Assembly (NCBI RefSeq): GCF_023634065.1
Contig: NZ_JALKCV010000013.1
Coordinates: forward strand, 62,001-126,000
Direction of reading: 5' to 3'
Length of the DNA stretch: 64,000 nt
Source of the DNA: Microbulbifer litoralis
Lineage (GTDB): Bacteria > Pseudomonadota > Gammaproteobacteria > Pseudomonadales > Cellvibrionaceae
The notes beneath the pieces were generated by a model that was not told the origin of the DNA, searched no databases, and worked only from the letters and a program-made list of their open reading frames with translations. The position numbers and the translations under genes were made by a program. Below, piece after piece: positions 43,235 through 51,882 of the stretch (positions within the stretch are counted from its first letter, which is position 1; each line of letters begins with the position of its first letter).

Positions 43235-44431
43235 ATGACTGTAACCGAGAGCCTGCAAACACAAACCCTGCCGGAGGACGGCCTGGCCGGCACGCTGCTC
43301 GGCCGCGCCTGGATACCGGCGGAAGTGTCGCCGTCCGGCATCGCCGGCCCCAGCCCGGTATGGCTGTGCGAGGACGGTGTCTTCGACCTGAGTGCGCTGG
43401 CGCCGACGCTGGCGCAACTGGTGGAGGCGGGCATCAGGCCGGGCAGCGCCGATGTCGGCAAGGCCCATCGTATCGGCTCTGTCGATGAAATCCTGCAGAA
43501 CACCGAGTCGCCCGGGCGCGACCCGTCGCTGCCGCACTTCCTGGCGCCGGTAGACCTGCAGGCGATCAAGGCCTGCGGCGTCACCTTTGTCTGCTCCATG
43601 CTCGAGCGGGTCATCGAGGAGCGGGCCGCCGGCGATCCGGCCCGGGCCAAAGCGTTGCGGGAAAAGCTGGCCGACAAGATCGGCGGCGATATCACCGGGG
43701 TGGTTCCCGGCTCCGCGGAAGCCGAATCACTGAAGGCCGCACTGCAGGAAGCGGGTATCTGGTCCCAGTACCTGGAGGTTGGCATCGGCCCCTTCGCCGA
43801 GGTGTTTACCAAATCCCAGCCGCTGTCGGCGGTGGGCCCCGGCGACCAGGTGGGGGTGCATCCGGTTTCCTCCTGGAACAACCCGGAGCCGGAAGTGGTG
43901 TTGATCGTCGACAGTCGCGGCAACACCGTCGGCGCGACGCTCGGCAACGATGTCAACCTGCGCGATATCGAGGGCCGCAGCGCATTGCTGCTGGGCAAGG
44001 CCAAGGACAACAACGCCTCCTGCGCCATCGGGCCCTTTATCCGCCTGTTCGACAAGACCTTTTCCATCGACGACGTGCGCTCTGCCGAAGTCACGCTGGA
44101 AATCGAGGGCGAGGACGGCTTCGCGCTGCGCGAAGTCAGCCCCATGAGCGAAATCAGCCGCGATCCGCTGAACCTGGTGGAACAGACCATCGGCCGCACG
44201 CACCAGTACCCGGACGGCGTGGCACTGTTTACCGGCACCCTGTTCGCGCCCACCCAGGACCGCGACAGTGAAGGCGCAGGCTTTACCCACAAAGAGGGCG
44301 ACCGCGTGCGTATCAGCTCGCCCAAGCTGGGTGCGCTGACCAACCGCGTCACCACCAGTGACAAGGCGCCCGAATGGACCTTTGGCTTTTCCGCACTGAT
44401 TCGGAATCTGGCGGCCAGGGGACTATTGTAA
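43235..44431 (+). CDS. xylX: 2-keto-3-deoxy-D-xylonate dehydratase-like enzyme (fumarylacetoacetate hydrolase family)
   Basis: The 398-residue protein matches Caulobacter XylX in length and in nearly every block I can recall: LLGR, VDLQAIKACGVTFVCSMLERVIEERAAGD, WSQYLEVGIGPFAEVFTK, GDQVGVHPVSSWNNPEPEVVLI, LGNDVNLRDIEGRSALLL and KAKDNNASCAIGPF, ending ALIRNLAARGLL. The C-terminal half is the fumarylacetoacetate-hydrolase fold with Glu/Asp metal ligands. It removes water from 2-keto-3-deoxy-xylonate to give 2-oxoglutarate semialdehyde. The gene has its own LacI-type operator just upstream. Assignment to the xylose rather than the arabinose branch is by similarity to XylX. Confidence 0.9.
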   Translation: MTVTESLQTQTLPEDGLAGTLLGRAWIPAEVSPSGIAGPSPVWLCEDGVFDLSALAPTLAQLVEAGIRPGSADVGKAHRIGSVDEILQNTESPGRDPSLPHFLAPVDLQAIKACGVTFVCSMLERVIEERAAGDPARAKALREKLADKIGGDITGVVPGSAEAESLKAALQEAGIWSQYLEVGIGPFAEVFTKSQPLSAVGPGDQVGVHPVSSWNNPEPEVVLIVDSRGNTVGATLGNDVNLRDIEGRSALLLGKAKDNNASCAIGPFIRLFDKTFSIDDVRSAEVTLEIEGEDGFALREVSPMSEISRDPLNLVEQTIGRTHQYPDGVALFTGTLFAPTQDRDSEGAGFTHKEGDRVRISSPKLGALTNRVTTSDKAPEWTFGFSALIRNLAARGLL

Positions 44432-44607
44432 TTGCGGGGACCGCGGCGCCTGTAAACGGGTGTTGAGGGGGCCGCGCCGCCTCTGGGCGCCGGCCCCGCG
44501 GCCAGTCCCGCCACATTTGCAGCCATAGGGCGTCCGGCAAAAATCCAGACATGAAAAGGGCCTTCCGGGCCCTGCATTGTTTTAAAATTAATTATATGAT
44601 TTAACCT

Positions 44608-46395
44608 ATGAATAAGAAGCGGAAACTCAGAAGCACGGACTGGTTCAACGATCCGAGCCAGCCGGACCAGACGGCGATCTATATCGAGCGCTACCTGAAT
44701 TACGGCCTCACCCGCGAGGAACTGCAGTCCGGCAAACCGATCATCGGTATCGCCCAGACCGGCAGCGACCTGGCGCCGTGCAACCGCCACCATATGGACC
44801 TGGCCAAGCGCGTGCGCGACGGCATTCGCGACGCCGGTGGCGTGCCGTTCGAGTTCCCGGTGCACGCGATCCACGAAATGGGCAAGAGGCCCACCGCGGC
44901 GCTGGATCGCAACCTGGCCTACCTGGGGCTGGTGGAAATCCTGTACGGCTACCCGCTGGACGGCGTAGTGCTGACCACCGGCTGCGACAAGACCACCCCC
45001 GCCACGCTGATGGCCGCGGCGGCGGTGGATATCCCCGCAATCGTGCTGTCCGGCGGCCCGATGCTGAACGGCTGGGGCCGCGACGACACCAATCGCCGCG
45101 TGGGCTCCGGTTCCATCATCTGGACCTCGCGCGAAGACTACGCCCGCGGCGATATCGACTACGAACAGTTCATGGACAATGTCACCGACTCCGCGCCCAG
45201 CATCGGCCACTGCAACACCATGGGCACCGCGCTGACCATGAACAGCCTGGCGGAAGCGCTGGGCATGTCGCTGCCGGGCTGCGCGGCGATTCCGGCCCCC
45301 TACAAAGATCGCCCGGCGATGGCTTACTACACCGGCCAGCGCATCGTCGACATGGTGTTCGAGGACCTGAAACCCTCGGACATCATGACCCGCGAATCCT
45401 TCCTCAATGCCATCCGCCTCTGCTCCGCCATCGGCGGCTCCACCAATGCACCGCCGCACCTGCAGGCCATCGCCAACCGCGTGGGGGTGAAACTCTCGAT
45501 CGAGGACTGGCAGGACTACGGCGAAAAAATCCCGCTGCTGGTGAACTGCCAGCCCGCGGGTGACTACCTGGGTGAGGATTTCCACCGCGCCGGCGGCGTG
45601 CCGGCGGTGATGGGCGAACTGCTGCGCGCCGGCGTCGCCGACGGTAACTGCCTGAATGTCAGCGGCAAGACCCTGGGCGAACTCTACGGCGAAAAGGCAT
45701 CGCGCAACGAGCAGGTGATCCTGCCCTACGGCGCGCCGCTGATGGAGAACGCCGGCTTCGCGGTGATGCGCGGCAACCTGTTCGACAACGCCATCATGAA
45801 AAAATCGGTGATCGGCGACAGTTTCCGCAAACACTACCTGGAAAACCCTGAGCATCCGAATGTACTGCGCGGCCGCGCCATCGTGTTCGACGGGCCGGAG
45901 GACTACCACCACCGCATCGACGACCCGTCGCTGAACGTGGACGAGCACTGTGTACTGGTGATCCGCAACTGTGGCCCGTTGGGTTACCCGGGTTCCGCCG
46001 AGGTGGTCAATATGCGCCCGCCCAACTACCTGATCAAGCGCGGGATTACCGGCCTGCCCTGTATCGGCGACGGTCGCCAGAGCGGTACCTCCGCCAGCCC
46101 GTCGATCCTGAATGCCTCCCCCGAGGCGGCCGCCGGCGGTGGCCTGGCACTGCTGCGCACCGACGACCGCATCCAGGTGGACCTGAACAACAACCGTGTG
46201 GATGTGCTGGTGGACGAAGCGGAACTGGAACGCCGCCGCGCCGACCTGCCGCCACCGCAGCTGGTCAACCAGACACCGTGGCAGGAAATCTACCGCAAAC
46301 ACGTAACGCAACTGGACGAGGGCGGCGATATGAAAATGGAAGAGCAGCATATTCGCATCGTCGAAACCCACGGCACGCCGAGAAATTCCCACTAG
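44608..46395 (+). CDS. xylD: D-xylonate dehydratase-like enzyme (IlvD/Edd family)
   Basis: The 595-residue protein has the pattern of Caulobacter XylD: RSTDWFNDPSQPDQTAIYIERY at the N-terminus, KPIIGIAQTGSDLAPCNRHH, TTGCDKTTPA, GHCNTMGTALTMN and FDGPEDYHHRI. The three cysteines in APCN, TGCDK and GHCNT are the iron-sulfur cluster ligands of the IlvD/Edd family. It converts D-xylonate to 2-keto-3-deoxy-xylonate. No clear ribosome site precedes the ATG; AT-rich sequence at 44578-44605 lies directly before it and may hold a promoter. Its last codon and stop lie in the inverted-repeat element that follows. Confidence 0.92.
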   Translation: MNKKRKLRSTDWFNDPSQPDQTAIYIERYLNYGLTREELQSGKPIIGIAQTGSDLAPCNRHHMDLAKRVRDGIRDAGGVPFEFPVHAIHEMGKRPTAALDRNLAYLGLVEILYGYPLDGVVLTTGCDKTTPATLMAAAAVDIPAIVLSGGPMLNGWGRDDTNRRVGSGSIIWTSREDYARGDIDYEQFMDNVTDSAPSIGHCNTMGTALTMNSLAEALGMSLPGCAAIPAPYKDRPAMAYYTGQRIVDMVFEDLKPSDIMTRESFLNAIRLCSAIGGSTNAPPHLQAIANRVGVKLSIEDWQDYGEKIPLLVNCQPAGDYLGEDFHRAGGVPAVMGELLRAGVADGNCLNVSGKTLGELYGEKASRNEQVILPYGAPLMENAGFAVMRGNLFDNAIMKKSVIGDSFRKHYLENPEHPNVLRGRAIVFDGPEDYHHRIDDPSLNVDEHCVLVIRNCGPLGYPGSAEVVNMRPPNYLIKRGITGLPCIGDGRQSGTSASPSILNASPEAAAGGGLALLRTDDRIQVDLNNNRVDVLVDEAELERRRADLPPPQLVNQTPWQEIYRKHVTQLDEGGDMKMEEQHIRIVETHGTPRNSH

Positions 46396-46557
46396 TGGGT
46401 CGCTTGTAAAGTTCGGTAACAAAGGAGCACAGCCAAATCGTTCAGGTCAAGGCGAGAAAGCGCTGGAATAGCAGCGTTATTTCAAGCTTTCTCAACGCGG
46501 AGCTGGACGATTTGGCGAAGTGAACTGTTACCTAATTTTGCGAGCGGCCCACTAGTG
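46390..46557. repeat. 168-bp imperfect inverted-repeat element (MITE-like) that includes the xylD stop codon
   Basis: The two arms are nearly mirror copies: both ends start CACTAGTGGG, then CGCT, AAA, TT, GGTAAC, GCCAAATCGT, CAG and GAGAAAGC recur at matching distances on the opposite strand (arms about 70 bases, with a few mismatches and one size change). The centre holds GCTGGAATAGCAGCGTTATT. The left end contains the last His codon and stop codon of the XylD gene. No transposase and no clear target duplication are visible. Confidence 0.8.
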
Positions 46558-46568
46558 ATCCGAGAGCT

Positions 46569-46592
46569 CCCCTCTCCCCGACCGGAGAGGGG
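46569..46592. other. GC-rich stem-loop upstream of the GH3 gene
   Basis: Arms CCCCTCTCC (46569-46577) and GGAGAGGGG (46584-46592) enclose CCGACC. It lies 54 bases before the GH3 start codon. It has no T-tract; function unknown. Confidence 0.5.
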
Positions 46593-46646
46593 CTGGGGGA
46601 AGGGCCTCCGTGCCAACGCCAACTGAACAATAAAAAAGAAACCGCG

Positions 46647-49600
46647 ATGATCAGAAAAAGCCGAACCACAAAGACCCTGGCCGCAATCGTATCCGCAACC
46701 TTGCTGTTCCCCGGCATCTGCGCCGCAGAGGAATCCGCGCGCAACCTCGGCCTCTGGCCCAGAGTCTCCAGCCCCGACGCCGACCCGGCCATTGAACGCC
46801 GGGTGGAATCCCTGCTGAAAAAAATGACGCTGGAAGAAAAAGTCGGCCAGATCATGCAGCCGGAAATCCAGTCGATCACCCCGGAGCAGGTAAAAAAATA
46901 CCATATCGGTTCGGTGCTGAACGGCGGTGGCTCCATGCCCGAGCGCAACAGCAATGCCGGCCCGGACGACTGGTTGGCACTGGCCGATGCCTACTGGGAG
47001 GCGTCCATGGACACCGCCGACGGCGGCACCGCGATCCCGGTTTTCTGGGGCACGGACGCCGTGCACGGCAACGGCAACCTGCTGGGCGCGACGCTGTTCC
47101 CGCACAATATCGGTCTCGGCGCCGCCGGCGATCCAGAACTGGTCAAGGCCATCGGTACCGCCACCGCGGAAGAGGTGCGCACCACCGGCGTCGAGTGGGT
47201 GTTTGCGCCGACGCTGGCGGTGGCCCAGAACGATTTCTGGGGCCGCACCTACGAGAGCTACAGCGAGAATCCCGAGCTGGTGCGCGAATATGCGGCGGCC
47301 ATGGTCGAGGGGCTGCAGGGCGAAGCCGGTTCCGATGAGTTCCTGTCGGAAAAGCACGTCCTCGCCTCCGCCAAGCATTTCCTCGCCGACGGCGGCACCT
47401 TCGAGGGTGACGACCAGGGCAATGCGCGTATCGGCGAAAAGGAACTGGTGAAGATTCACAACGCCGGCTATCCGGCGGCCATCGAGAGCGGCGTGCAGAC
47501 GATCATGGCCAGCTTCTCGTCCTGGAACGGCGAAAAGACCCACGGCAACGAATACCTGCTGACCGAGGTGCTGAAAAAACGCATGGGTTTCGACGGCCTG
47601 GTGGTGGGCGACTGGAACGGCCACGGCCAGGTGCCCGGCTGTACCAACGACAGCTGCCCGCAGGCGGTCAACGCCGGTATCGACCTGCTGATGGTCACCT
47701 ACGACTGGAAAAACATGATCGCCAATACACTGCAGCAGGTGGGCAGCGGGGAAATTCCCGAAGCGCGGCTGGACGACGCGGTGCGGCGTATCCTGCGCGT
47801 CAAGCTGCGCGCCGGCCTGTTCGACAGGAAGCCGTCGGCGCGCGCGCTGGCCGGCGACGAATCCGCAGTCGGCAGTGCGGAACACCGCGCACTGGCACGC
47901 CGCGCCGTGCGCGAGAGCCTGGTGCTGCTGAAAAACCGCGACGGTATACTGCCGCTGGACCCGAGCGGGGATATCCTCGTCGCCGGTCCCGGGGCAGACT
48001 CCATCGCCATGCAGTCCGGCGGCTGGAGTGTGAGCTGGCAGGGTACCGGAATTGCCAATGAAAAATTCCCCGGTGCCACCTCCATCTATGCCGGTATCCG
48101 CGAGGCGGTGGAGAGTGCAGGCGGCAGTGCGCGGCTGTCGGCGAACGGCAATTTCGACAGCAAGCCCGATGTGGCCGTGGTGGTGTTCGGCGAAACCCCC
48201 TACGCGGAGGGCCAGGGTGACCTGAATTCGCTGGAATTCGAGGCCGGCCGCAAAAACAGCCTCGCACTGCTGGAAAAATTCCGCGCGGCGGATATTCCGG
48301 TGGTGTCGATCTTCCTGTCCGGGCGCCCGCGCTGGGTCAACCCGGAACTGAACGCCTCCGATGCCTTCGTCGCCGCCTGGCTGCCGGGCACCGAGGGTGC
48401 CGGTGTGGCGGACGTGATCATTGCCGACCGGGACGGCGAGCCGCGCCACGATTTTCGCGGACGCCTGTCGTTCTCCTGGCCCAGGCTGCCACTGCAGGGC
48501 CGCCTGAATCCGCAGCACCCGGATTACGATCCCCTGTTCGCCTACGGCTACGGCCTGGACTACCGCTCTGGTAAAAGCGGGCCGGAAAACCTGGCCGAGA
48601 ATGTGCCCGGCCTGATGCGCGGCCAGCCCAGCGAATACGATCTCTATGTCGGTCGGCCGCTACAGCCCTGGGGCATCCAGATCGAGGATTTCGAGCAGAA
48701 CCAGATGTTGAGCGGCGCCTTCGCCAGGCTGCCCAGTGGCCGGGTAACGGTGATGACCAGCGACAAGGAGGTGCAGGAGGATGCGTTGACCTTAGAGTGG
48801 CAGGACACCTGGCTCGCCCGCCTGAGCCTCAAACACGGCGGCCCGCTGGACCTGAGCAGTTACGTCGACGGGGGCGTGCTGTCTTTCGACCTGAAAGTGG
48901 AGGACCTGGAAGAGGGCGACCTGGCACTGGAACTGCAGTGCGGTGACAACTGCGAGCGCCGCGTGAATCTCAGCCCGCTGGCGCGGGAGAGTATCGGCGA
49001 GGGCTGGCAGCGCCTGAGCTACAGGCTCGCCTGTTTCGTGCGCGACGGCGACGATTTTTCCAAAGTCACGGTTCCCTTCTCCCTGAACGCCGGCGGCGAG
49101 GGCCGGGTGGCCGTGGCCAACGTACGGCTGGAAAAAAATGGCGAGGCCAGCCAGGCCTGTCCCGACTATCGAAGCCTGTCCGTCACCCCGGCGATGCTCG
49201 ACACCTACTGGGCGCGGGACTGGTGGCTGCCGCGTCACAAGGAAAAACTGGCGATGCTGGAAAAGCGCGATATCGACCTGCTGATGATCGGTGACTCCAT
49301 AACCGAGGGCTGGGCCAATGCCGGCAAGGACGTCTGGGAAAAATATTACGGCGACCGCAATGCACTGAACCTGGGGTTCGGCGGCGACCGCACCGAGAAC
49401 CTGCTCTGGCGCCTGCGCCACGGCGAGGTGGACGGCATCGAACCCAGCGTCGGGGTGCTGATGATCGGCACCAACAACACCGGCCACCGCCGCGAGGCAC
49501 CGGAACTCACCGCCGCCGGTATTCGCGCGGTGCTGGACGAACTGCGCGAGCGCCAGCCGCAAATGAAGATACTGTTGCTGGGCGTTTTCCCCCGCGACCC

Positions 49601-49829
49601 GCAACCCGGCACGCCGATGCGGAAAATCAACCGCGATATCAACGAGATCATCGCCGGTTATGCCGATAACCGGCATATTTTCTATCGGGAAATCTACGAC
49701 GAATTCCTGACCGGGGACGGCGAGCTGACAAAAGAGATCATGCCGGATTTCCTGCACCCGAACGAGCGTGGCTACGAGATCTGGGCCGAGGCCATGGAGC
49801 CTACGCTGGCCAGGTTGCTGGAGGAGTGA
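46647..49829 (+). CDS. GH3 beta-glycosidase fused to an SGNH/GDSL hydrolase domain
   Basis: The 1060-residue protein has a signal peptide (MIRKSRTTKTLAAIVSATLLFPGICA-A). Residues about 50-640 are a complete GH3 enzyme of the exo-beta-glucanase type: KMTLEEKVGQIMQPE, PVFWGTDAVHGNGN, KHFLADGGT and nucleophile Asp322 in GLVVGDWNGHG. Residues about 650-850 resemble the beta-sandwich domain seen after GH3 in ExoP-type enzymes. Residues about 855-1060 are an SGNH hydrolase: Ser884 in IGDSITEGW, the Gly block LGFGGDRTENLLWRL, the Asn block MIGTNNTGH, and Asp1034/His1037 in PDFLHPNERG. All four SGNH blocks are intact, so both enzymes should be active. Such an enzyme could remove glucose and an ester (perhaps acetyl) from the same xyloglucan chain; this specificity is inference. 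Confidence 0.92.
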   Translation: MIRKSRTTKTLAAIVSATLLFPGICAAEESARNLGLWPRVSSPDADPAIERRVESLLKKMTLEEKVGQIMQPEIQSITPEQVKKYHIGSVLNGGGSMPERNSNAGPDDWLALADAYWEASMDTADGGTAIPVFWGTDAVHGNGNLLGATLFPHNIGLGAAGDPELVKAIGTATAEEVRTTGVEWVFAPTLAVAQNDFWGRTYESYSENPELVREYAAAMVEGLQGEAGSDEFLSEKHVLASAKHFLADGGTFEGDDQGNARIGEKELVKIHNAGYPAAIESGVQTIMASFSSWNGEKTHGNEYLLTEVLKKRMGFDGLVVGDWNGHGQVPGCTNDSCPQAVNAGIDLLMVTYDWKNMIANTLQQVGSGEIPEARLDDAVRRILRVKLRAGLFDRKPSARALAGDESAVGSAEHRALARRAVRESLVLLKNRDGILPLDPSGDILVAGPGADSIAMQSGGWSVSWQGTGIANEKFPGATSIYAGIREAVESAGGSARLSANGNFDSKPDVAVVVFGETPYAEGQGDLNSLEFEAGRKNSLALLEKFRAADIPVVSIFLSGRPRWVNPELNASDAFVAAWLPGTEGAGVADVIIADRDGEPRHDFRGRLSFSWPRLPLQGRLNPQHPDYDPLFAYGYGLDYRSGKSGPENLAENVPGLMRGQPSEYDLYVGRPLQPWGIQIEDFEQNQMLSGAFARLPSGRVTVMTSDKEVQEDALTLEWQDTWLARLSLKHGGPLDLSSYVDGGVLSFDLKVEDLEEGDLALELQCGDNCERRVNLSPLARESIGEGWQRLSYRLACFVRDGDDFSKVTVPFSLNAGGEGRVAVANVRLEKNGEASQACPDYRSLSVTPAMLDTYWARDWWLPRHKEKLAMLEKRDIDLLMIGDSITEGWANAGKDVWEKYYGDRNALNLGFGGDRTENLLWRLRHGEVDGIEPSVGVLMIGTNNTGHRREAPELTAAGIRAVLDELRERQPQMKILLLGVFPRDPQPGTPMRKINRDINEIIAGYADNRHIFYREIYDEFLTGDGELTKEIMPDFLHPNERGYEIWAEAMEPTLARLLEE

Positions 49830-49875
49830 TCCGAAATGAGCGGTGGCAATTGAATTCCCCGGACGGTATGCACTG

Positions 49876-51495
49876 ATGGTCAACGATTCCCGAAGAAATC
49901 TTTTCAAGGCCGTGCTGGCCGGCACCGCCTCGGCACCTTTCGCCGGCCTGGCCCGGGCCTCCGGATGCCCGGCGGATAACGATAGCGGTGCGCCGCAGTG
50001 GCAGCGCGGTGTCGAGGGGCAGCGCAAGGCCGACCTGGGCAACGGCCGCTACCTGAATCCGATTGTTACCGGCGACCACCCGGACCCGACCATCGTCAAG
50101 GATGGCGATGACTACTACATGACGTTTTCGTCCTTTTACTCCTATCCCGGGCTGATTATCTGGCACTCCACCGACCTGGTGAACTGGAGCCCGATAGGGC
50201 CGGCGCTGTTCAAGCCGCTGGGTGCCATCTGGGCCGTGGATCTGTGCAAGCACGGGGATCGCTACTACATCTATATTCCGGCCAATCCCGATGACCGCGG
50301 CTGGTCCATCTATGTGATCTGGGCCGACGATATACGTGGACCCTGGAGCGATCCCGTCGATATGGAAATCCACGGCTGTATCGATCCCGGCCATATCGTG
50401 GGCGAGGACGGCAGGCGCTACCTGTTCGTAAACGGCATCCGTAAGATCCGCCTCCGCGACGATGGCCTCGCCGCCGACGGCGAACTGGAGCAGGCCTACG
50501 ACCCCTGGCGCTACCCGGATCACTGGGTAGTGGAAAACTTCGCCCCGGAGGGACCGAAACTGTTGCGCCGCGGCGAGTGGTTTTACCTGGTAACGGCCGT
50601 CGGCGGTACCGCCGGCCCGCCCACCGGACATATGGTGATCGCGGCCCGCTCGCGCTCCATTCACGGCCCCTGGGAGCACTGCCCGCACAATCCGCTGGTG
50701 CGCACCACCGACGCCGCCGAACCCTGGTGGTCGCGCGGCCACGCGACCCTGGTGGAGGGCCCCGCCGGCGACTGGTGGATGGTTTATCACGGTTACGAAA
50801 ACGGTTATCGCACGCTCGGGCGCCAGACACTGCTGGAACCGGTGGAGTGGACCGACGACGGCTGGTTTCGCGCTGTCGGGGGAGACCTGTCGAAACCCCT
50901 GCCGGCACCGGCCGGTGGCGAGACCGGTGTGGCCGGCTTTGCACTGTCGGACGACTTTGGCCGCAACCGCCTGGGTGTGCAGTGGGCCTTTCACGATCCG
51001 GCACCGGGCGAACAACAGCGCGTCCACTACGAGGCGGAGGGGCTGCGGATTGCCGCTGGCGGCAGCACGCCCGCGGACAGTGCGCCGCTGACCTGTACCG
51101 TCGGCGATCGCGCCTATGTGGCCGAAGTGACCATCGACCTGCTGGATGGAGGCGAGGGCGGATTGCTGCTGTTCTACAACCACAAAGCATTTGTCGGACT
51201 GGGTTTCTCTGCGGAACATGTAAAGACTTTCCAGTATGCGCAGGAGCAGGCCTGGTTTCGCCAGCCAATGCGCTCCACCGGCGTGCGGGTGCGAATGGAG
51301 AATCGCGACAATGTCGTGACCTACCACTACTCGCAGGACGGCGGAAAAAGCTGGACGCAACACGGCCACCGCATGGAGGTTTCCGGTATTCACCACAATG
51401 TATTCGGCGGTTTCCTGAGCCTGCGCATCGGTATCTACAGTGCCGGAAAGGGCAGTATCCGCCTGCGGGACTTTAATTACCGCGCACTGGTTTGA
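49876..51495 (+). CDS. Tat-exported GH43 beta-xylosidase/alpha-arabinofuranosidase
   Basis: The 539-residue protein is counted from the ATG that opens a twin-arginine signal, NDSRRNLFK (consensus S/T-R-R-x-F-L-K), followed by a hydrophobic segment and ARA-S cleavage; a GTG 11 codons earlier is possible. The five-bladed propeller holds the GH43 triad: Asp in GDHPDPTIV, Asp in GCIDPGHIV and Glu in FAPEGPKLL. A C-terminal beta-sandwich (about residues 350-539) is common in GH43 subfamilies such as 12. It should remove xylose or arabinose from hemicellulose side chains in the periplasm. It follows the GH3 gene by 46 bases. Confidence 0.88.
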   Translation: MVNDSRRNLFKAVLAGTASAPFAGLARASGCPADNDSGAPQWQRGVEGQRKADLGNGRYLNPIVTGDHPDPTIVKDGDDYYMTFSSFYSYPGLIIWHSTDLVNWSPIGPALFKPLGAIWAVDLCKHGDRYYIYIPANPDDRGWSIYVIWADDIRGPWSDPVDMEIHGCIDPGHIVGEDGRRYLFVNGIRKIRLRDDGLAADGELEQAYDPWRYPDHWVVENFAPEGPKLLRRGEWFYLVTAVGGTAGPPTGHMVIAARSRSIHGPWEHCPHNPLVRTTDAAEPWWSRGHATLVEGPAGDWWMVYHGYENGYRTLGRQTLLEPVEWTDDGWFRAVGGDLSKPLPAPAGGETGVAGFALSDDFGRNRLGVQWAFHDPAPGEQQRVHYEAEGLRIAAGGSTPADSAPLTCTVGDRAYVAEVTIDLLDGGEGGLLLFYNHKAFVGLGFSAEHVKTFQYAQEQAWFRQPMRSTGVRVRMENRDNVVTYHYSQDGGKSWTQHGHRMEVSGIHHNVFGGFLSLRIGIYSAGKGSIRLRDFNYRALV

Positions 51496-51882
51496 AGCAG
51501 AAGTTTGAATAAATAAAAGCCGGGCCAAACCGGCATTATCCACTTATCAAAGCAGTCTGATTGCTTTCGCACCATCACAAGCAGACGAACAAAGAGCATT
51601 CACAGCATCGCTGTGCCTGCTGTTTGTGTGTGTCGTGGTGACGGTGCGAGTAAAGCGGGATGACTGACAGCCATCTTTTTCTTCCCGTTCGTCTCTTATC
51701 CAGGCCCGGCGCACAGCGCCCGTACCCACTTGTCTGTTCGGGACGGGTTATCCGCGCGGAATTTCCGGTTGTATCCGCTGCGGTCTTTTGCACTGCAGTT
51801 GCCGACCGGCATCCGCAGTGCACCTTTCACATAGGCCTGTTAGCAGTATCGGCTGAATAAAAACTGACAAAAGGACAGTTCA
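51496..51882. other. intergenic region before the GH74 gene, with a long inverted repeat
   Basis: The 387 bases contain no convincing gene; short open frames on both strands have no family resemblance. The inverted repeat at 51563-51656 and an inner hairpin CACAGC/GCTGTG (51601-51615) are the only structure seen. AAAGGACAG just before 51883 provides the ribosome site of the next gene. Confidence 0.6.
51563..51656. repeat. imperfect 94-bp inverted repeat
   Basis: CGCACCATCAC (51568-51578) pairs with GTGACGGTGCG (51638-51648) with one mismatch; GCTTT (51563-51567) and AAAGC (51652-51656) extend the stem with a 3-base bulge. The inner hairpin at 51601-51615 lies at its tip. It could be a structured RNA or a degenerate mobile-element relic. 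Confidence 0.55.

Noticed and set aside
44578-44605. promoter before the XylD-like gene
   Set aside because: The sequence is AT-rich with a TATGAT-like hexamer, but no -35 box at suitable distance could be found; left as a possibility in the gene entry.
43210-46422. 1070-codon open frame antisense to the xylX and xylD genes
   Set aside because: It mirrors two well-supported enzymes; no motif, no ribosome site, composition typical of antisense frames in GC-rich DNA.
46482-48518. 678-codon open frame antisense to the GH3 gene
   Set aside because: GH3 motifs on the plus strand are intact throughout; the antisense frame has no family features.
51547-51860. short open frames on both strands before GH74
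   Set aside because: They overlap an inverted repeat, are arginine/cysteine-rich and have no ribosome site.
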